Shown: positions 7,401-15,314 of the stretch, in pieces | Layout: every line of letters begins with the position of its first letter | How positions within the stretch are numbered: position 1 is the stretch's first letter | Assembly (NCBI GenBank): GCA_035265325.1 | Contig: DATFOS010000028.1 | Coordinates: 1-34,527 of the forward strand | DNA from: DATCLS01 sp035265325 | GTDB lineage: Bacteria; Actinomycetota; Acidimicrobiia; Acidimicrobiales; VFJN01 | Direction: 5' to 3' | DNA length: 34,527 bases | Translations under genes and position numbers: made by a program | The notes under the pieces: model-generated | What the model was told of the DNA's origin: nothing | The model's database searches: none | The model's input: only the letters and a program-made list of their open reading frames with translations

Positions 7401-8707
7401 CGGCGTTCCCGCTCGGGCCGGACGACGAGGCGCGGGCGTCCGCCCTCCCGACCACGGCCGCCGACGACGTCGACGTCGACGTCGACCTCGTGCACGGGTT
7501 CGCGGTGGCCGACACGACCGAGACGCCGGGCGAGGACGGGCCCCGCGGGGGCTGGTGGCGCCGGCGCCGGGCCCGCAGGGACGGCGACCGCAGCAACGTC
7601 CAGGGCGTCGCGCGCGTCGACCACCGGACCAAGCGCCTGGTCAAGCGCCTCGAGCCGGGCGAGGTGGCGGTCATCGACCACGCCGACCTCGACCGGGTCG
7701 CCGCCGAGACGCTGGTCGACGCCGCCCCCGCCGCGGTCGTGAACGCGGCACCGTCGATCACCGGCCGCTACCCGAACCTGGGGCCGCTCCTCATCTGCCA
7801 GGCCGGCATCCCGCTCGTCGACGACGTGGGCGGCGACGTCCTCAGCTCCGTGCGCGACGGCGACCCGGTCGCCATCGAGGGCGGCGACGTCATCGTGGGC
7901 GGCGCCGTGGTGGCCTCGGGACAGCGCCAGAGCGTCGAGTCGCTGGGCGATTCCATCGAGATCGCCAAGAAGAACATGGGCCCTGAGCTCGAGCGGTTCG
8001 CCGAGAACACGGTCGAGTACGTCCGCAACGAGATCGCCCTGCTCACCGGCGACATCACAATTCCCGACGTCGACGTGGCGATCGAGGGCCGCCAGGCGCT
8101 CATCGTGGTCCGGGGCATCGATTACAAGGACGACCTGCAGCTCCTGCGCCGGTCCGGCTACCTGAAGGACCTGCGGCCCGTGCTGATCGGCGTCGACGGC
8201 GGCGCCGACGCCCTGCTCGAAATCGGCGCCACCCCCGACGTCATCATCGGCGACTTCGACTCGGTGAACGAGTCGACCCTGCGGTGCGGGGCCCAGCTCA
8301 TCGTCCACGGCTACGTCGACGGCCGGGCGCCCGGGGCCGAGCGGCTCGACCGCCTCGGCCTGCCGTACACGGTGTTCTCCGCGCCTGGCACCAGCGAGGA
8401 CATCGCCATGCTGCTCGCCTACGAGCACGGCGCCGAGCTGCTGGTCGCGGTGGGGACGCACTCGAGCATGGTCGAGTTCCTCGACAAGGGGCGGGCCGGC
8501 ATGGCGTCGACGTTCCTGGTCCGCATGAAGGTCGGCTCGGCGCTCGTGGACGCCAAGGGCGTGAGCCGGCTCTACCGCCAGACCGTCCGCACGCCCGACC
8601 TGCTGCTGCTCGTGGTGGCGGCCGTGTTCACGCTGGCGGTCACGTTCGCCGTGTCCGAGCCGATGCGGCTGCTCGTCCGCGTCTTCTGGTCGACGCTCAC
8701 GGGTTGA
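7397..8707 (+). CDS. steA: SteA-like cell-envelope/septum protein
   Basis: A 436-residue homologue of mycobacterial Rv1697 and corynebacterial SteA, which with SteB supports septal cell-wall assembly and daughter-cell separation. Conserved segments include VVNAAPSITGRYPNLGP, a thiamine-pyrophosphokinase-like core (GVDGGAD around D267, GDFDSV at 285-290), the APGTSEDIAMLLAYEHGAELLV block and one C-terminal membrane helix (about 401-419). The first 60 residues are an acidic then Arg-rich extension with a VDVDVDVDL run coded by GTC-GAC repeats. No thiamine biosynthesis context is present, so the TPK-like fold is probably repurposed. GTG 7397 overlaps the recN stop (GTGA). It pairs with steB downstream after 96 bp. 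Confidence 0.88.
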   Translation: MTAFPLGPDDEARASALPTTAADDVDVDVDLVHGFAVADTTETPGEDGPRGGWWRRRRARRDGDRSNVQGVARVDHRTKRLVKRLEPGEVAVIDHADLDRVAAETLVDAAPAAVVNAAPSITGRYPNLGPLLICQAGIPLVDDVGGDVLSSVRDGDPVAIEGGDVIVGGAVVASGQRQSVESLGDSIEIAKKNMGPELERFAENTVEYVRNEIALLTGDITIPDVDVAIEGRQALIVVRGIDYKDDLQLLRRSGYLKDLRPVLIGVDGGADALLEIGATPDVIIGDFDSVNESTLRCGAQLIVHGYVDGRAPGAERLDRLGLPYTVFSAPGTSEDIAMLLAYEHGAELLVAVGTHSSMVEFLDKGRAGMASTFLVRMKVGSALVDAKGVSRLYRQTVRTPDLLLLVVAAVFTLAVTFAVSEPMRLLVRVFWSTLTG

Positions 8708-8712
8708 TGCCC

Positions 8713-8744
8713 GCGGGCCGGCCGAGGTTCGCTGGCCGGCTCGC
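8713..8744 (+). other. Hairpin in the steA-steB intergenic region
   Basis: An 11-bp inverted repeat (arms 8713-8723 and 8734-8744, one G-U pair, 10-nt loop) starts 5 nt after the steA stop. There is no T-rich tract after it, so it may be a factor-dependent terminator, an RNA-processing or stability element, or chance in very GC-rich DNA. The rest of the 96-bp gap shows no recognisable -10 element next to the steB ATG. Confidence 0.4.
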
Positions 8745-8803
8745 ATCTGCGAGGCTGTCCGACTGGGTATCCGGCCCTGCCCGGACGACGCCCCGCCGAT
8801 CCC

Positions 8804-9844
8804 ATGATCAACTTCCGCTTCCACATCGTCTCCCTGACGGCCGTCCTGCTCGCCCTCGGTATCGGGCTCATGCTCGGCACGACGTTCCTCGACACCGCCA
8901 CGGTCGACGCCCTGCGCGACCGGCAGGACGACCTCGAGAGCGACATCGCCGGCGCCCGGGAGCGGTCCCGTGAGCTGACCGCCCAGCTCGACGGCGACGA
9001 GGAGGAGGCCGAGGCGTTCGACGAGCAGCTCGGCCCGCGCATGTTCCCGGGCCGGCTGACCGACGTGCCCGTCCTCGTCGTGGCCACCCGAGGCGTCGAC
9101 GAGGGCAGCGTCGACCGGGTCACGAACGCCCTCACGCTTGCCGACGCCGACCTGCTCGGCACCTGGTGGCTCACCGACCGGCTGCGGCTGGAGGACGACA
9201 ACGAGGTGTCCGACCTCGGCGACACCCTGCAGCTCAGCACCGACGATGTCGACCGCCTGCGCTCGACGCTGGCAGGCCAGCTCGGCGACGTCCTGTTCGC
9301 CGCCAGCGATGCCCCCGGCCCGGCCGAGGGGCTCGAGGGCGAGGCCGAAACCGAGGCGGCCGTCCCCGCCGGCGGGCGGGGCGAGCCGCCCGTGGTCGCC
9401 CGGCTGCGGGAGGGCGGCTTCGTGGAGTACGAGCTGCCCGAGGGCTCCGACGAGGACATCGTCGGGCTGCCCGCCGCCGGACTGCGCCTGGTGATCGTGT
9501 CGGGGCCGGAGGCGTCGATCCCGCCGAGCGCGCTGCTCGTGCCGGTGCTGATCGAGTACTCGTTCGGCGGTCCGGTCCCGGCGCTCGCCGTCGAGCCGAC
9601 GATCGTCGTGCCCGAGGACGGCGACGACGAGCCGCCCGAGAGCCTCGTCATCGACATCCGCCAGGACGAGGACCTCGTCGACCGCGTCTCCACCGTCGAC
9701 GACCTCGAGCGGGTGCCGGGGCTGGTGGCGACCGTCCTGGCGCTGTCGGACGCCGACCCCGCCGCTCCGCCCGTCCCCGTGGGCCACTACGGCAGCGGCG
9801 AGGGCGCCACCCTCCTCCCCCCGGAACCGGAGGCCCCCGAGTGA
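8804..9844 (+). CDS. steB: SteB/MctB-like membrane-anchored protein
   Basis: A 346-residue homologue of Rv1698, described as the copper-related outer-membrane protein MctB and, in corynebacteria, as SteB, the partner of SteA. It has a short cytoplasmic N-terminus, one membrane helix at residues 8-28 (FHIVSLTAVLLALGIGLMLG, the family hallmark), a coiled coil at about 33-75, and a large acidic extracytoplasmic domain. A Glu/Ala/Gly-rich insert at about 165-195 and a Pro-rich C-terminus flank the conserved parts. The extracytoplasmic part has no cysteine or obvious copper-binding His/Met cluster, which favours the division role. The ATG at 8804 has only a weak ribosome-binding site. murJ follows after 25 nt. 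Confidence 0.85.
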   Translation: MINFRFHIVSLTAVLLALGIGLMLGTTFLDTATVDALRDRQDDLESDIAGARERSRELTAQLDGDEEEAEAFDEQLGPRMFPGRLTDVPVLVVATRGVDEGSVDRVTNALTLADADLLGTWWLTDRLRLEDDNEVSDLGDTLQLSTDDVDRLRSTLAGQLGDVLFAASDAPGPAEGLEGEAETEAAVPAGGRGEPPVVARLREGGFVEYELPEGSDEDIVGLPAAGLRLVIVSGPEASIPPSALLVPVLIEYSFGGPVPALAVEPTIVVPEDGDDEPPESLVIDIRQDEDLVDRVSTVDDLERVPGLVATVLALSDADPAAPPVPVGHYGSGEGATLLPPEPEAPE

Positions 9845-9869
9845 CCGCCCCGGCCGCCGGGGCGCGGGC

Positions 9870-11738
9870 GTGAGCGCCGTGGCCACCGCCCCGTCGACCG
9901 GGGCGCCGGCACCCGCCTCCCCCGACCGCCTGGCCCGCTCGACCGCCGTCATCTCGGCGATGACGCTGCTGTCGCGCGTCACCGGCTTCGGCCGCGTGTT
10001 CGTCCTGGCCGCCGTCGTGGGCGCCACCTACCTGGGGAACACGTACCAGGCCGCCAACAGCGTGCCGAACTTGGTGTTCGAGCTGTTCGCGGCCGGGGCA
10101 CTCCAGGCGGTACTCGTCCCCGAGCTGATCGAGGTATCCGCCCGCCGCGGGCGCGCCGCCGGCCGCCGTGTGGCCGGGTTGGTGCTCGGCGGGCTGCTGG
10201 CCGTGTTCGGCGTCGTGGTCCTGGCGGGCGCCGCCCTCGCCCCGCTGGTCGCCCGGGTGCTGTTCGCCGGGGCGTCCGGCGAGGTGGCCGACGACCAGGC
10301 GTGGCTCGGCACCGTGTTCCTGTGGGTGTTCCTGCCCCAGGTGCTGTTCTACGCCGGAGGCCTCGTGGCGACGGCCGTGCTCAACTCCGAGGACCGCTTC
10401 GCCGTCCCGGCCGCGGCCCCGATCCTCAACAACCTCGTGGTGATGGGGGCCTACCTGGGTTTCTGGTGGCTGCGCGGCGGTGAGGAGCCCACGCTGGACC
10501 TGTCGGCCGCCGAGGTGGCCGTGCTGGCCGGCGGCACGACGCTCGGCGTCGTCGTGTTCACCTCCGCGCCCGTGATCGCAGCGGTGCGGGCCGGGCTGCT
10601 GGGCCGGCCGACCGTCACCCTGCGCGACCCCGACGTCCGCCGCCTCGCCGGCAAGGGGGCCTGGGCGGGCGCGTTCCTCGGGCTGATCCAGGTGCTGCTG
10701 ATCGTGGCCCTGGCGCTCGGCAACTCGGTGGAGGGCGGCGGCACCGTCTACCAGCTCGGCTTCACGTACTTCCTGCTGCCCCACGCCTTGGTGGCGGTGC
10801 CCGTGCTGACCGCCCTCTACCCGTCGATGAGCCGCGCCTTCCAGGGCGGCGACGGGGGCGGGTACCTGGCGCTCGTGCGCAGCGGCGTGGAGGCCACCTG
10901 GGTCCTCGTGCTGCCCGCCGTCGTGGCGCTCGCCGTGCTGGCCGAGCCGATCGCCCGCGTCACGCTGTTCGGCGAGGGCGCCTCGGCGGTCGACGCCGTC
11001 GCCGGGACGCTCGTCGCCTTCGCCCCCGGCCTCGCCCCGTACGGGCTGTTCCTGCTGCTGACCCGCGCCACCTACGCCCGGGGCGACGCCCGCCGACCCA
11101 CGATCGTCCACCTGCTGGCCGCCGGCGTGGGCATCGCCGGCATGGCGCTCGCCGCAGGGCTGCTCGACGGCGACGACCGCATCACCGGCCTCGCCGCCGC
11201 CCACTCGGCCGCCTACCTCGTAGCCGCCGTCGTGCTCGGCCGGGCGCTGGCGCGCGACGTCGGCGGCCGGGCGGTCGGCCGCCTGGCCGGCGGGCGGGTC
11301 GTGGCCGGAGCGGTCCTGGCGGCCGCGGCGTCGGGGGCCGTGATGGTGGCCGCCCGCCTCGTCGGGCCGGACGCCGGCAGCCGCGCCGGCGCCGTCGTCC
11401 AGCTCGTCGTCGGCGGCGGGCTCGGCCTGGCCGTGTACCTCGCCGGGCTGCGCCTCACCGGCATCGGCGATCCCCGCCGCCTGCTGCGCCCGTCCGTGCG
11501 GGCGCCCGACCCGGCCGATACCGGGCCCGGTGCCGGTGCCACCGCCGGCCCGAGCGCCGCCGTGGGGGCCGTCGGTCCCGTGGCCACGGAGGCCGCCGCG
11601 GCTGCTGCCGCTTCGCCGGACGGCGGCCCGGCGCCGACTCGACCGCGGGGCACGGGCGCCACCCGGGAGGACGGCGGCCCGGCGCCGACTCCACCGCGGG
11701 GCACGGGCGTCACCCGGGAGGACGGCGACCGTGGCTGA
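9870..11738 (+). CDS. murJ: MurJ-type lipid II flippase (MviN family)
   Basis: A 622-residue polytopic protein with about 14 membrane helices over residues 25-545. The N-terminal block AVISAMTLLSRVTGFGRVFV and the following NTYQAANSVPNLVFELFAAGALQAVLVPEL segment (in two parts) are classic MurJ/MviN. MurJ flips the peptidoglycan precursor lipid II across the cytoplasmic membrane. The M. tuberculosis homologue carries a cytoplasmic pseudokinase and an extracytoplasmic domain; neither is present here, and the protein ends in a disordered Ala/Pro/Gly/Arg tail (about 550-622) with a tandem 17-residue duplication. The GTG at 9870 follows steB by 25 nt; the last 8 nt overlap the glycosyltransferase gene. 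Linkage to steAB suggests coordinated septal wall synthesis. Confidence 0.93.
   Translation: MSAVATAPSTGAPAPASPDRLARSTAVISAMTLLSRVTGFGRVFVLAAVVGATYLGNTYQAANSVPNLVFELFAAGALQAVLVPELIEVSARRGRAAGRRVAGLVLGGLLAVFGVVVLAGAALAPLVARVLFAGASGEVADDQAWLGTVFLWVFLPQVLFYAGGLVATAVLNSEDRFAVPAAAPILNNLVVMGAYLGFWWLRGGEEPTLDLSAAEVAVLAGGTTLGVVVFTSAPVIAAVRAGLLGRPTVTLRDPDVRRLAGKGAWAGAFLGLIQVLLIVALALGNSVEGGGTVYQLGFTYFLLPHALVAVPVLTALYPSMSRAFQGGDGGGYLALVRSGVEATWVLVLPAVVALAVLAEPIARVTLFGEGASAVDAVAGTLVAFAPGLAPYGLFLLLTRATYARGDARRPTIVHLLAAGVGIAGMALAAGLLDGDDRITGLAAAHSAAYLVAAVVLGRALARDVGGRAVGRLAGGRVVAGAVLAAAASGAVMVAARLVGPDAGSRAGAVVQLVVGGGLGLAVYLAGLRLTGIGDPRRLLRPSVRAPDPADTGPGAGATAGPSAAVGAVGPVATEAAAAAAASPDGGPAPTRPRGTGATREDGGPAPTPPRGTGVTREDGDRG
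11619..11720 (+). repeat. Tandem 51-bp duplication in the murJ tail
   Basis: Two adjacent 51-bp units (11619-11669 and 11670-11720) differ at only two bases and encode DGGPAPT(R/P)PRGTG(A/V)TRE. A third copy begins with DG but is cut by the stop codon. The low divergence suggests recent duplication or conversion. Confidence 0.9.
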
Positions 11739-12828
11739 CCGGGGCGTCGTGCTGCAGCTGCTGGGGCCGTCGACCGGGGGTATCCGGCGCCACGTCGTCG
11801 AGCTGGCCCGCCGCCTCGGCGAGCGCGGCTGGGTGTCGCCGATCGCAGGGCCCGCCGGCGTCCTCGGCGACCTGGGCACCCTCGACCACGTCGTCCCCGT
11901 GCCGGCCGCGCCCACCCCGACGCTGGTGGCCGCCCGCCGCGCCCTGCGGGCCGCCGTGGCCGCCAGCGGGGCCGACGTCGTCCACGCCCACGGGCTGAAG
12001 GCCGGCTGGCTGGCCACGCTCGCCGGCCTCGACCGGCCGGTCGTCGTGACCGTCCACAACCTCGTCCTCGACGAGGCCGCCGGGCGCCAGGCCGGGCTGC
12101 TACGGGCGCTCGAGGCCCGCCTGCCCCGCCGGGCCGACGGCGTGATCGCCGTGTCGCCCGCCATCGCCGAGCGCTTCGCCGGCCTGCCGGGCGCCGAGAG
12201 GGTGCGCGTGGCCCGCCCGGTCGGCCCGGTCCCCACGCCGACCCGGACGCCGGCCGAGGTGCGCGCCGGCCTCAACGTCGCGCCCGACGCCCCCCTGGTC
12301 GTCACCGTCGCCCGGCTCCACCCGCAGAAGGACCTGCCCACGCTCGTGCGGGCCGCCGTGGCGCTGCGCGTGCGCGTGCCAGGCGTGCACGTCGTGGTCG
12401 TGGGGGAGGGGCCGGACCAGGGGGCCCTCACCGACCTGGCCAAGGAACTGGGTGTCGACGACACGGTCGTCCTGGCCGGGCCGAGCCCCGACGCCGCCGA
12501 CGAGATGGGCGCCGCCGACGTGGTGGCGATGTGCTCGCTGTGGGAGTCGGGGCCGCTGGTGGTGGCCGAGGCCCTCCAGCTGGGCCGCCCGGTGGTGGCG
12601 ACGCCGGTGGGTTTCGTCCCCGACCTCATCGAGGACGGCGTGTCCGGGCGTATCGTGCCCGTCGGCGACGCCGCGGCGCTGGCCGCAGCACTCGGCGACG
12701 TCCTCGCCGACCCGTCGGGAGCCGCCCGCCTCGCCGCCGCCGGCGCCCGGGCGGTCGACGAGGTCCTGGGGCCCGACAGGCTGGTCGGCGACGTGGAACG
12801 GACCTACGACGAGGTGGCGAGCAGATGA
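11731..12828 (+). CDS. GT4-family glycosyltransferase
   Basis: A 365-residue retaining GT-B glycosyltransferase. The N-terminal half has the acceptor-side pattern LGPSTGGIRRHVVELARRL and VVHAHGLKAGWLA; the C-terminal half binds the nucleotide sugar, with VARLHPQKDLPTLVRA and the EX7E motif (E272 to E280 in WESGPLVVAEAL). No membrane helix is seen, so it acts on the cytoplasmic face, presumably on a lipid-linked acceptor. The GTG at 11731 overlaps murJ by 8 nt and removes an Arg/Pro-rich read-through segment with no family similarity. It overlaps the next gene by ATGA. Donor and acceptor are unknown; the context suggests an envelope glycan made from a polyprenyl-phosphate carrier. Confidence 0.9.
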   Translation: MADRGVVLQLLGPSTGGIRRHVVELARRLGERGWVSPIAGPAGVLGDLGTLDHVVPVPAAPTPTLVAARRALRAAVAASGADVVHAHGLKAGWLATLAGLDRPVVVTVHNLVLDEAAGRQAGLLRALEARLPRRADGVIAVSPAIAERFAGLPGAERVRVARPVGPVPTPTRTPAEVRAGLNVAPDAPLVVTVARLHPQKDLPTLVRAAVALRVRVPGVHVVVVGEGPDQGALTDLAKELGVDDTVVLAGPSPDAADEMGAADVVAMCSLWESGPLVVAEALQLGRPVVATPVGFVPDLIEDGVSGRIVPVGDAAALAAALGDVLADPSGAARLAAAGARAVDEVLGPDRLVGDVERTYDEVASR

Positions 12829-15314
12829 CCGGTTGGCCCACAGCCCCCGGCGGGCACCCCCGCAGCGGCCGCACGCGCCGGGCCGGCCGGCGGTCGGCGT
12901 GGGCGCTCGCCGCCGCCCTCGTGGCCACGCTGGCCGGCGTGGCGCTCCCGTCCGCGGCCGGGGCGGCGCCCGCCCAGGACGCACCCGAGGACGGGGCGGC
13001 GGGCCGGGTCGTCGTCGTCTCCCTCCCGACACTGCGGTGGGCCGACCTCGAGGACGCCGACACGCCCCGCATCGACGAGGTGCTCGGCCGCTCGGCGGTG
13101 GCGTCGATGAGCGTCCGCTCGATCGGCCCGACCACCGAGGCCGGCGAGGCCTACGCCACGATCGGCGCCGGCAACCGGGCCGCCGCCCAGGTCGAAGTGG
13201 CGGGCATGGCCTACGAGCCCTCCTTCTCGATGGAGTGGGGGACCGCCGGCGAGGTGTTCGAGCGCCGGTCGGGTGACGACCTCCAGGGCGCCTCGGTCGT
13301 CCACCTCGGCATGGCTCAGATCACCAGCCGGGCCGACGCCATGCTGTACGGCGCCGAGCCCGGGGCGCTGGGCGAGGCCGTGCGCGACGCCGGCCTGCGC
13401 ACGGCCGTCGTCGCCAACGCCGACCTGCCGGACGTGGACGGGCGCGAGGCCGCCCTGGCCCTCGTCGACCGCGACGGCCGGGTCGACGGCGGGTCGGTGA
13501 GCCTCGACCTGCTGTCGTTCGACGCCGCCAGCCCCTACGGCATCCGCCTCGACCCCGAGACGACCGGCCAGGCGGTGACCCGGGCGGTGGCCGACAGCGA
13601 CGTCGTGCTGGTGGAGGCCAGCGACCTGGCCCGCCTCGACGCCTACCGTCCCTGGATGTCCAGCCGGGCCCGGTCCCAGGCGCTGGAGCGGACGCTGGCC
13701 GCCACCGACGAGCTGGTCGGGCGGGTCGTCGACCAGCTGGACCCGTCCCGGGACACGCTGATGCTGGTCGGCCCCTACGGGCCGGCGCACCTGGGCGACG
13801 GCTCGATCGAGAACCTGACCGTGTTCGCCCTGTCCGGCCCCGACGTCGAGCCCGGGCTGGCCCGCAGCGGCACGACGCGCCGGGCCGGCTACGTGACGCT
13901 GACCGACATCGCCCCGACGATCCTGGACCGTCTCGACATCGGCGAACCCGACTCGATGAACGGCACGGCGATCACCTCGGCGGGCGGCGGAGCCCCGGAC
14001 GCCGATGACGTGGCCGGGCTGGCCGACCTCAACGACCTCGCCACGTTCCGCGATCGGGCGGTCGGGCCGGTCAGCGTCGTCTACATCGTCCTGCAGGTCG
14101 TCGTGTACGGCATCGCGGTGCTGGCCCTCTGGCGCCCGCGGCCCAGGCTGGGCGTCGTCGCCCTCGCCGGCAGCCTCGTGGTGCTCGCCATCCCGCCGGT
14201 CGTGTTCCTGTCCGGCCTGCTGCCCTACGAGGACCTGTCCGTGGGCGCCTACGCCGTCGCCGTCGTGGCGGCGGCCGCGGTCCTGGCCGGCGTCACGTGG
14301 GTGCTGACCAAGCGGCACCTGCTCGGCCCGCCGCTGGCGCTCATCGGGCTCAGCCTGGCGGTCATGCTGGTCGACGTGGCCACGGGTGGCCGGCTCCAGA
14401 TCAACACGGTGTTCGGCTACTCGCCGATCGTGGCGGGGCGCTTCGCCGGCTTCGGCAACCTGTCGTTCTCGCTCACCGCCATCGCCGCCATCGCCGTCGC
14501 CACCGGCGTCTGGGCGCTGCCCCGGCTGCGGGGACGCGACGGCACGCCCGTCGAGGGCGTCCCGCGGCGGGGATGGCCCCTCGCCCTCGCCGCCGTGGTC
14601 CTGGCCGTGACGATCGTGTTCGACGGGCTGCCGTCGATCGGGTCGGACGTGGGCGGCGTGCTCGCCTCCGGGCCGGCGTTCGCGGTCGTCCTGCTGCTGC
14701 TGGCCGGCGCCCGGGTCGACGTCCGCCGGCTCGTCGTCATCGGCGTCGCCACGCTGGCGGGGCTCGCCCTCTTCGCCGGCCTCGACCTCGCCCGCCCGGC
14801 CGAGGAGCGGACCCACCTGGGCCGCTTCGTCGAGTCGATCACCGGCGGCGGCGCCGGCACGATCCTGGGGCGGAAACTGCAGTCGAACGTGTCGATCCTC
14901 ACGTCCTCGGTGTGGACCTGGCTCGTGCCCGTCGGCCTGGCCTTCCTCGCCTTCCTGACCTGGCGCAGCCGGGGCCTGCTGCAGCGGCTGCAGGACCGGG
15001 TGCCCGGCCTGCGGGCCTTCCTCGTCGGCGGCCTGGTGGTCGCCACCCTCGGCCTGGCCGTGAACGACTCGGGGGTCGCGATCCCCGCCATGATGTTCGG
15101 AGTCGCCTTGCCCTACCTCGCCTACCTGGTGCTGCGGACGACACCCGCCCTGGCCGGCGCCGCCGCCGGGCGGGCCGGCCGCACGGATGTCCCCACCGAC
15201 GGACCGGCCGCCGACGACGACCGGCCCGCCACCGTCCCGGCCTCGCCGCACGTGGCGCAGGCCGTCCCGCCGGACGAACCGGCCCCGGCCGTGGACGCGG
15301 GAGCCCGCCGATGA
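12825..15314 (+). CDS. Signal-peptide, phosphatase-fold and polytopic membrane fusion protein
   Basis: An 829-residue protein I cannot assign to a characterised family. Residues 1-47 look like a signal peptide (twin Arg-rich n-region, hydrophobic core, AGA cleavage site). Residues about 60-395 resemble the alkaline-phosphatase superfamily: a beta strand VVVVSLPTL, a GPTTEAGEAYATIGAGNRA segment, and TDIAPTIL at 360-367, the usual late motif of that fold. The expected metal-binding Asp after the first strand is not visible, so activity is uncertain. About ten membrane helices follow, with conserved-looking loops FGYSPIVAGRFAGFGNLSFS (from 530), GSDVGGVLASG (606 on) and NDSGVAIPA (747 on). The tail is Pro/Asp-rich. 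It is ATGA-coupled on both sides to the GT4 and MraY-like genes, implying a shared envelope pathway. Confidence 0.7.
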   Translation: MTGWPTAPGGHPRSGRTRRAGRRSAWALAAALVATLAGVALPSAAGAAPAQDAPEDGAAGRVVVVSLPTLRWADLEDADTPRIDEVLGRSAVASMSVRSIGPTTEAGEAYATIGAGNRAAAQVEVAGMAYEPSFSMEWGTAGEVFERRSGDDLQGASVVHLGMAQITSRADAMLYGAEPGALGEAVRDAGLRTAVVANADLPDVDGREAALALVDRDGRVDGGSVSLDLLSFDAASPYGIRLDPETTGQAVTRAVADSDVVLVEASDLARLDAYRPWMSSRARSQALERTLAATDELVGRVVDQLDPSRDTLMLVGPYGPAHLGDGSIENLTVFALSGPDVEPGLARSGTTRRAGYVTLTDIAPTILDRLDIGEPDSMNGTAITSAGGGAPDADDVAGLADLNDLATFRDRAVGPVSVVYIVLQVVVYGIAVLALWRPRPRLGVVALAGSLVVLAIPPVVFLSGLLPYEDLSVGAYAVAVVAAAAVLAGVTWVLTKRHLLGPPLALIGLSLAVMLVDVATGGRLQINTVFGYSPIVAGRFAGFGNLSFSLTAIAAIAVATGVWALPRLRGRDGTPVEGVPRRGWPLALAAVVLAVTIVFDGLPSIGSDVGGVLASGPAFAVVLLLLAGARVDVRRLVVIGVATLAGLALFAGLDLARPAEERTHLGRFVESITGGGAGTILGRKLQSNVSILTSSVWTWLVPVGLAFLAFLTWRSRGLLQRLQDRVPGLRAFLVGGLVVATLGLAVNDSGVAIPAMMFGVALPYLAYLVLRTTPALAGAAAGRAGRTDVPTDGPAADDDRPATVPASPHVAQAVPPDEPAPAVDAGARR

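Noticed and set aside
7397..8707. Thiamine pyrophosphokinase
   Set aside because: Only the core fold resembles TPK; the flanking parts, C-terminal helix and position after recN match SteA.
9648..12629. 993-codon minus-strand open frame across murJ and GT4
   Set aside because: No domain similarity, biased composition and complete overlap with two clear plus-strand families.
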